Below, in pieces: positions 60,386 through 64,000 of a stretch of DNA of 64,000 nucleotides. The translations under genes and the position numbers were made by a program. Origin of the DNA: Deltaproteobacteria bacterium (lineage in GTDB: Bacteria > Myxococcota_A > Polyangia > GCA-2747355); contig JACKDQ010000010.1 in NCBI GenBank assembly GCA_020633415.1, positions 62,001-126,000 on the forward strand, read 5' to 3'. Position 1 is the stretch's first letter, and the number at the start of each line of letters is the position of its first letter. The notes under the pieces were generated by a model. It was not told where the DNA came from and ran no database searches. It saw only the letters and a list, made by a program, of their open reading frames with translations.

Positions 60386-62110
60386 ATGAAAGGGTACCAT
60401 CGCGCACCGGTTTGGCTATTGATCTTCGCCCTGGTCGCCTTTGCGACGTTGGCGCCGCAGTCTGCGGGGGCCGGACCTCTTGGCAAGGGACTCAAAGGTG
60501 CGCCGCGGCTTTCGGCCGAGCTGCGTCGCCAGTTGATCGCGCTAGGCAGCGCCGGTGAGCTGTTTTATCAGCCGAACGCCAGCGTCAAGCGGCACATCGT
60601 TGTGTTGCCCTCGCTCAACTTTAACCCCGAGCGCATGGCCCAGGTCAAAGACATCGACAAATACGAAACGCGCACGCTCTGGCCGCTGCTGATGGCGAAT
60701 TCGCGCACGCGGATCAGCGTCGTAACCTCGCGCGCTGTCGACAAGGCGGTGCTCGATTATTACTTCGATGACCTGATGCCCAAGTCGCAGGCGCGCCAAT
60801 GGGTTGAGTTTTACAACGCTGGTGATGGGCGCAGCTTGGCGCTCAGTCGAAAACTGCTCGAGCAGAAGAGCGGCGTGCTTCAAGAGCTCAAGCAGCGTCT
60901 CGGGCAAAGCAAAGACGAAGCGCAGGTACTCTGGCCGTTCATCACCAAGGCCGAGGAGTGGCAGATCGCCCAGGAGCTCGGCATCGGTATCTTGGGTCCG
61001 CCGCCGCAGCAAGAGGCGTTCTTTGGCAGCAAGACCGGATCCAAATACGCCTTTGCCAAGGCGCGCATCAAACAACCCAAGGGTGCGATCGGCTTGCGCA
61101 ACGTCGAACAACTCGTCGAGCAGATCGACAAGCTCGTTACCAACTATCGCCGGCAGATCCGTCGTTCGTTGTTTTGGCAAGGCCGATTGGATTTCGAACG
61201 GGCCTTCGTCGATGCGACGAAGCACCCAGAAAAATACGGCATCCCCAAAAAGGCCGTGGTCAAGGTTGAGGACGGCGCAGCGGGCCAGGGCAATGCATTG
61301 CTGTCGCTGGCCAAACTCTATCGCTACGGCAAGAAGGGTCGACGCGCTCAGATCGAGGCGGAGCTCAGACAAATGGTCTTCGGTGCCGAGCACCTCGATT
61401 GGTCGGGTTTTTCGCGCCTGTTCGATCGCGATGGTGGGATCGTCGAAGTCTTTGTCCCCAACGTCTCCTCACCCAGCGCGCAGGTAATGATCACCGCCGA
61501 CGGACGGGTGCGCCTGCTCTCGACTCACGGGCAGCGTTTTCTCGATAAGGAAGAGCAGGTCTATACCGGCTGCTATTCGCTCGGGAAACAGCCCTATCTG
61601 AATGAGATCAACCGCGCTGCCCATCGCGTCGGCAAGGTCTTGGCCAAAGCCGGCGTGCGCGGTCGGTTCGCGATCGACTTCGTCGTCGGCCAGGACCACA
61701 AGAAGCGCTGGCAGGCTAACGCCATCGAGATCAACTTGCGCTCGGGCGGAACGACCCACCCCTACGAGTTCGCCCGCTTGTTGACCAAGAGTCGTTACGA
61801 CGAAAAGAGCGGTCTATTGCGCCGCATCGCCGACAACCAAGAGGTTCACTACGTTTCCGAGGACAACTTCATCGACGAGCGGCTCAAGACGATGACCCCC
61901 GCTCAGGTGATCGCTGCGGCCAAGGCCACCGGCGAGCACTATTCCCACGAAACGATGAGCGGTGTCGCACTCAACACCGTTGAGACCGCCGCGACTCACG
62001 GCAAGATCGGCTTTACCGCCATCGGCACCAGTCGCGCCCAGGCCGAAAAGCATTTCGCATCGTTCAAGCGCGCATTTCTCGCGCAGCTCGCCCAGCACAG
62101 TTCGCGTTGA
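60386..62110 (+). CDS. Exported ATP-grasp-like protein (PGM1-type ligase family)
   Basis: A 574-residue protein with a clear signal peptide (VWLLIFALVAFATLAPQSAG, cleavage near AGA). The body resembles the PGM1-like ATP-grasp ligases named for the pheganomycin enzyme: KRHIVVLPSLNFNPERMAQV, KAVVKVEDGAAGQGNALLSL, GGIVEVFVPNVSSPSAQVMI and the metal-side AIEINLRSGGTTHPYEFARL. Members ligate a carboxylate to an amine in peptide-like products. Export is odd because ATP is scarce outside the cytoplasm; the signal may be an uncleaved anchor, or the protein may have lost ligase activity. The last 110 residues (YVSEDNFIDERLKTMTPAQV onward) match the PGM1 C-terminal region. Monocistronic. Confidence 0.72.
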   Translation: MKGYHRAPVWLLIFALVAFATLAPQSAGAGPLGKGLKGAPRLSAELRRQLIALGSAGELFYQPNASVKRHIVVLPSLNFNPERMAQVKDIDKYETRTLWPLLMANSRTRISVVTSRAVDKAVLDYYFDDLMPKSQARQWVEFYNAGDGRSLALSRKLLEQKSGVLQELKQRLGQSKDEAQVLWPFITKAEEWQIAQELGIGILGPPPQQEAFFGSKTGSKYAFAKARIKQPKGAIGLRNVEQLVEQIDKLVTNYRRQIRRSLFWQGRLDFERAFVDATKHPEKYGIPKKAVVKVEDGAAGQGNALLSLAKLYRYGKKGRRAQIEAELRQMVFGAEHLDWSGFSRLFDRDGGIVEVFVPNVSSPSAQVMITADGRVRLLSTHGQRFLDKEEQVYTGCYSLGKQPYLNEINRAAHRVGKVLAKAGVRGRFAIDFVVGQDHKKRWQANAIEINLRSGGTTHPYEFARLLTKSRYDEKSGLLRRIADNQEVHYVSEDNFIDERLKTMTPAQVIAAAKATGEHYSHETMSGVALNTVETAATHGKIGFTAIGTSRAQAEKHFASFKRAFLAQLAQHSSR

Positions 62111-62169
62111 GGAGGCCGGGCTAGCCCGTGAAGGGTGCCGCAGATCTGGCGAAGACTATTTCGAAGAAA

Positions 62170-62214
62170 CCGCCGGGAGCCGGCGGCGCGAGGGACACGA
62201 GAACCGTGTCCCTC
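62170..62214. terminator. Tandem hairpins between convergent genes
   Basis: Two perfect inverted repeats lie end to end: CCGCCGG-GAG-CCGGCGG (62170-62186) and GAGGGACACG-AGAAC-CGTGTCCCTC (62190-62214, 10-bp stem). They separate the exported ATP-grasp gene from the convergent AsnC-like gene. No T-run follows on either strand, so this is a bidirectional terminator by position and structure only. Confidence 0.5.
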
Positions 62215-62220
62215 ACCGCG

Positions 62221-62466
62221 CTACCACCACTGCTTGGCCCACATCGTGCGCGTGGACTCGACCCATTCGTTGTGACGCAGCGTCTTCCAAACAAACTCTT
62301 CGAGCGCTTCATGGTCGCTGACGTTGACCCAAAGGCAGCAATCCCAATCGCCGTGCGTCGACCAGGCGGATTTGATTTTGGGGTGATCTTTCCAGGTTTC
62401 CCACGCTTGCGCCGAGGTCCCCGTCTTCCAACGCACCCACACCCACGCATTCCATTTGTCAGCCAT
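62221..62466 (-). CDS. Stand-alone AsnC/Lrp-type ligand-binding domain protein
   Basis: An 81-residue protein from ATG 62466, behind TAGGAGAT. It matches the length and pattern of a RAM (regulation of amino-acid metabolism) domain: AWVWVRWKTGTSAQAWETWK, then HPKIKSAWSTHGDWDCCLWV and NVSDHEALEEFVWKTLRHNE, with the Lrp-type order of beta strand, helix, GDWD-turn strand, helix and final strand VESTRTMWAKQWW. There is no DNA-binding domain. Free RAM proteins bind amino acids and may modulate Lrp family regulators. Unusually Trp-rich (eleven Trp in 81). Confidence 0.65.
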   Translation of the reverse strand: MADKWNAWVWVRWKTGTSAQAWETWKDHPKIKSAWSTHGDWDCCLWVNVSDHEALEEFVWKTLRHNEWVESTRTMWAKQWW

Positions 62467-62820
62467 GGACGAATCTCCTACCGAATTGTTTGTTAGGAAG
62501 GACAGCGTATCACGAACGCGCTGGACCTGCGGAGAAGATTCAGCGCGCCGCTCGTTGCCCAAGGGGTAGGCGCCTCGACTACAGTGGGACGTTGTTCCAG
62601 TAGCGACCCGCCGTGAACGCCCGGGCACAGTCACTGGGGTCAAGCGGCGCATGACTGTCTTGCGCGTGTTTTCGGTCACGTATACCTCGCCGGCGGCTCG
62701 GCGGTCAGGCCAGCAGTCCGCGCGGCAAGCCGAAAATGCCCATCATCGCCTGATGGTGCTCGATGCACTGCGCTGGTGCGGGAGTTGCAAACTCTCAGAC
62801 AAACAACAGGGGAGTGTCCA
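62467..62820. other. Intergenic region without recognised gene
   Basis: About 350 bp between divergent genes. Open frames on both strands are short and featureless. Near the downstream gene, 62782-62794 forms a small palindrome (GAGTT-GCA-AACTC) in the leader, and GGGGAG precedes ATG 62821. I see no RNA gene or clear promoter. Confidence 0.4.
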
Positions 62821-63753
62821 ATGAAGAAGACGGTACTTGTTCTGCTGGGTCTCGCGTGGGTGGTGCCCACCGCCGCACAGGCGGCCAGCTATTGCTTCGG
62901 CCAAGACAACGAGACGACCAACATGTACTACCAGTGCCATGATCAGGGCATGATGCAGGGCTTTTCAGGCTGGTACAGCTCCGGCGGCATTACCTGGCAT
63001 TGCTACACCACGGGTCCCTATGCCGATTGTCCGATGGAGAGCAATCTCGATCCCTGCAGTGCGGAATACCTGGCCGGCCTCGAGCAGCCTTTGGCCTCGG
63101 CGCAGAACACGCTGTGCAGCGGAGAGACTTGTACCAGTGCCTGGCTGCAGGCGCTAATCACCGTTAATCAGGTCGACAGCAGCTGGGCGAGCTGCGCCAA
63201 CGTGCAGGCCTACCTTGAGTCGAGTGCCAACAACTTCGGCGGCTACCCCGAGTACCTCGATTATTTGGCCAGCCATCCCAGCTCGTCGCTGCACATCTTC
63301 GACGAGATGGTCGACCACGCCATGCCTTACGTCTTCACCTCGCCGACGCCGACGGCCGCTGCGCCCTGCGTGTTTCACTACGGTAGCGGAAGCTCGAGCG
63401 CCGAGACGATGATCCCTGCGGAGCTCTGGCAAACGTTGGTCGCTGGCGCGGTGGCCGATGCCAACGCGGAGCGGACCAAGCTGATCCGTGAATTTGCTGG
63501 CAACGTCTGCGGACCGATCGCCGAGCCAATAAGCCCGCCGAAGACTTCCGTGGGTGGCGACAGTAAATTGGCCACGACCGACGGTGAGCGCCAGCGACAG
63601 TCGCAGTCCACCGGCGGTCAAGTCGGCGATGACGATCGCGCTACGGGCGGTTGCAGCCTAGCGATGGCGAGCAACATGCCACCGGCCTCGTTCGCGCTGA
63701 TCCTGCTGCTCGGCCTGATGCGCCGCCGCGCCAAGCACCCACAACGGCGCTAA
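62821..63753 (+). CDS. Secreted protein with MYXO-CTERM-like tail
   Basis: A 310-residue exported protein. ATG 62821 follows GGGGAGTGTCC; the signal peptide is TVLVLLGLAWVVPTAAQAAS. The mature part is Cys- and Trp/Tyr-rich (SYCFGQDNETTNMYYQCHDQ, FSGWYSSGGITWHCYTTGP), then a helical region (AELWQTLVAGAVADANAERT) and a polar Gln/Ser-rich linker. It ends GGCSLAMASNMPPASFALIL and LLGLMRRRAKHPQRR, the Cys, hydrophobic and Arg order of MYXO-CTERM, a C-terminal sorting signal of Myxococcota for outer-membrane surface anchoring. I recognise no family for the main part. Confidence 0.72.
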   Translation: MKKTVLVLLGLAWVVPTAAQAASYCFGQDNETTNMYYQCHDQGMMQGFSGWYSSGGITWHCYTTGPYADCPMESNLDPCSAEYLAGLEQPLASAQNTLCSGETCTSAWLQALITVNQVDSSWASCANVQAYLESSANNFGGYPEYLDYLASHPSSSLHIFDEMVDHAMPYVFTSPTPTAAAPCVFHYGSGSSSAETMIPAELWQTLVAGAVADANAERTKLIREFAGNVCGPIAEPISPPKTSVGGDSKLATTDGERQRQSQSTGGQVGDDDRATGGCSLAMASNMPPASFALILLLGLMRRRAKHPQRR

Positions 63754-63837
63754 GGCCGCAGGTCCCGCGCCATCGCGCTGTACGGGCGTTTGCGGTCCGC
63801 CGTCGCGACGCCGTGCAAAACGCGATAAGCTCTGCCG

Positions 63838-64000
63838 ATGGTTCGTCGACTCTTTGTGGCGCTGGCGCTGGTCGCCTGGACGGCTCTCGCCGCGATCGCC
63901 TTGGTTTGGCCCGATGTCCTCTGGCTGGCGCTCTTGCTGGCGCCGCTGACGGTGCTGGGCATCTTCGACATGCTGCAGCGTGAGCACACGCTGCTGCGAA
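63838..64000 (+). CDS. Start of an FMN-binding glutamate synthase-like membrane protein (partial)
   Basis: The window ends inside this gene; 54 codons are visible from ATG 63838. It begins MVRRLFVALALVAWTALAAI, with two adjoining membrane segments, then LGIFDMLQREHTLLR. FDxxQxxHTxLR after a double membrane segment is the usual start of the FMN-binding glutamate-synthase-like family, which continues NYPVIGHLR. The full gene would have a glutamate-synthase FMN domain of about 400 residues. The assignment rests on this short N-terminus only. Confidence 0.5.
   Translation, partial: MVRRLFVALALVAWTALAAIALVWPDVLWLALLLAPLTVLGIFDMLQREHTLLR

Overview
The window reads as GC-rich (roughly 60% by eye) chromosomal DNA from a Myxococcota (deltaproteobacterial) lineage. 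The evidence is two secreted proteins with MYXO-CTERM-like tails (31647-32792, 62821-63753), an AgmX-like zinc-finger/GYF_2 protein, Ser/Thr kinase and giant TPR proteins, Cys-rich lipoproteins, sigma-54 activators and a bacterial sterol locus. Genus cannot be fixed. Genes are tightly packed, with many 1-4 bp ATGA/TGATG overlaps and convergent tail overlaps. I saw no rRNA, tRNA, IS element, prophage or CRISPR array.

Layout. 0.1-4.1 kb: ECF sigma factor, FecR-like/TPR membrane protein, an exported protein, and a lipoprotein with three 8-Cys repeats. 4.1-10.7 kb: CysQ-like phosphatase, lipid-anchored oligopeptidase B and a lipoprotein (minus-strand operon), then an M49-like metallopeptidase lipoprotein and an ATP-grasp enzyme. 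10.8-15.0 kb: sterol region with an oxidosqualene cyclase between two polytopic steroid-reductase-superfamily proteins, one of ERG24/ERG4 type. 15.1-24.8 kb: thioredoxin, TrmB, UvrB, a hydrolase, an AgmX-like protein, a zinc-ribbon rhomboid, and a CpoB/Pal-like envelope pair. 25.1-31.6 kb: HDOD protein, NtrC-type regulator, and a siroheme methyltransferase/sulfite-nitrite reductase operon. 31.6-35.9 kb: MYXO-CTERM lipoprotein diverging from a large NAD-glutamate dehydrogenase. 35.9-42.5 kb: OmpA/TSP3 porin-like protein, RsbU-like phosphatase, a MshEN-like protein, a HATPase-like protein, a STAS/zinc-ribbon protein and an M50-like membrane protease. 42.6-50.0 kb: an 1868-aa single-chain acyl-CoA carboxylase of eukaryote-like order, facing an MFE-2-like dehydrogenase/hydratase fusion. 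50.1-58.8 kb: PAS protein, Ser/Thr kinase, 1985-aa TPR protein and a second, tail-anchored STAS/zinc-ribbon protein. 58.8-64 kb: Na+/amino-acid symporter, an exported ATP-grasp-like protein, a stand-alone AsnC-like domain, a MYXO-CTERM protein and the start of an FMN glutamate-synthase-like gene.

How it fits together. Three themes stand out. Lipid metabolism: oxidosqualene cyclase, sterol reductase, fused ACC and MFE-2-like enzyme, several with eukaryote-like architecture. Envelope biology: Pal, CpoB, OmpA, rhomboid, M50, many lipoproteins. Signalling: a partner-switching-like set (phosphatase, HATPase, STAS) plus a kinase/PAS/TPR set, the two loci linked by paralogous STAS/zinc-ribbon proteins. 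The last is the best candidate here for an undescribed system; the sterol cluster and the fused carboxylase are the most interesting enzymes. All assignments come from reading motifs by eye; no database search was run.
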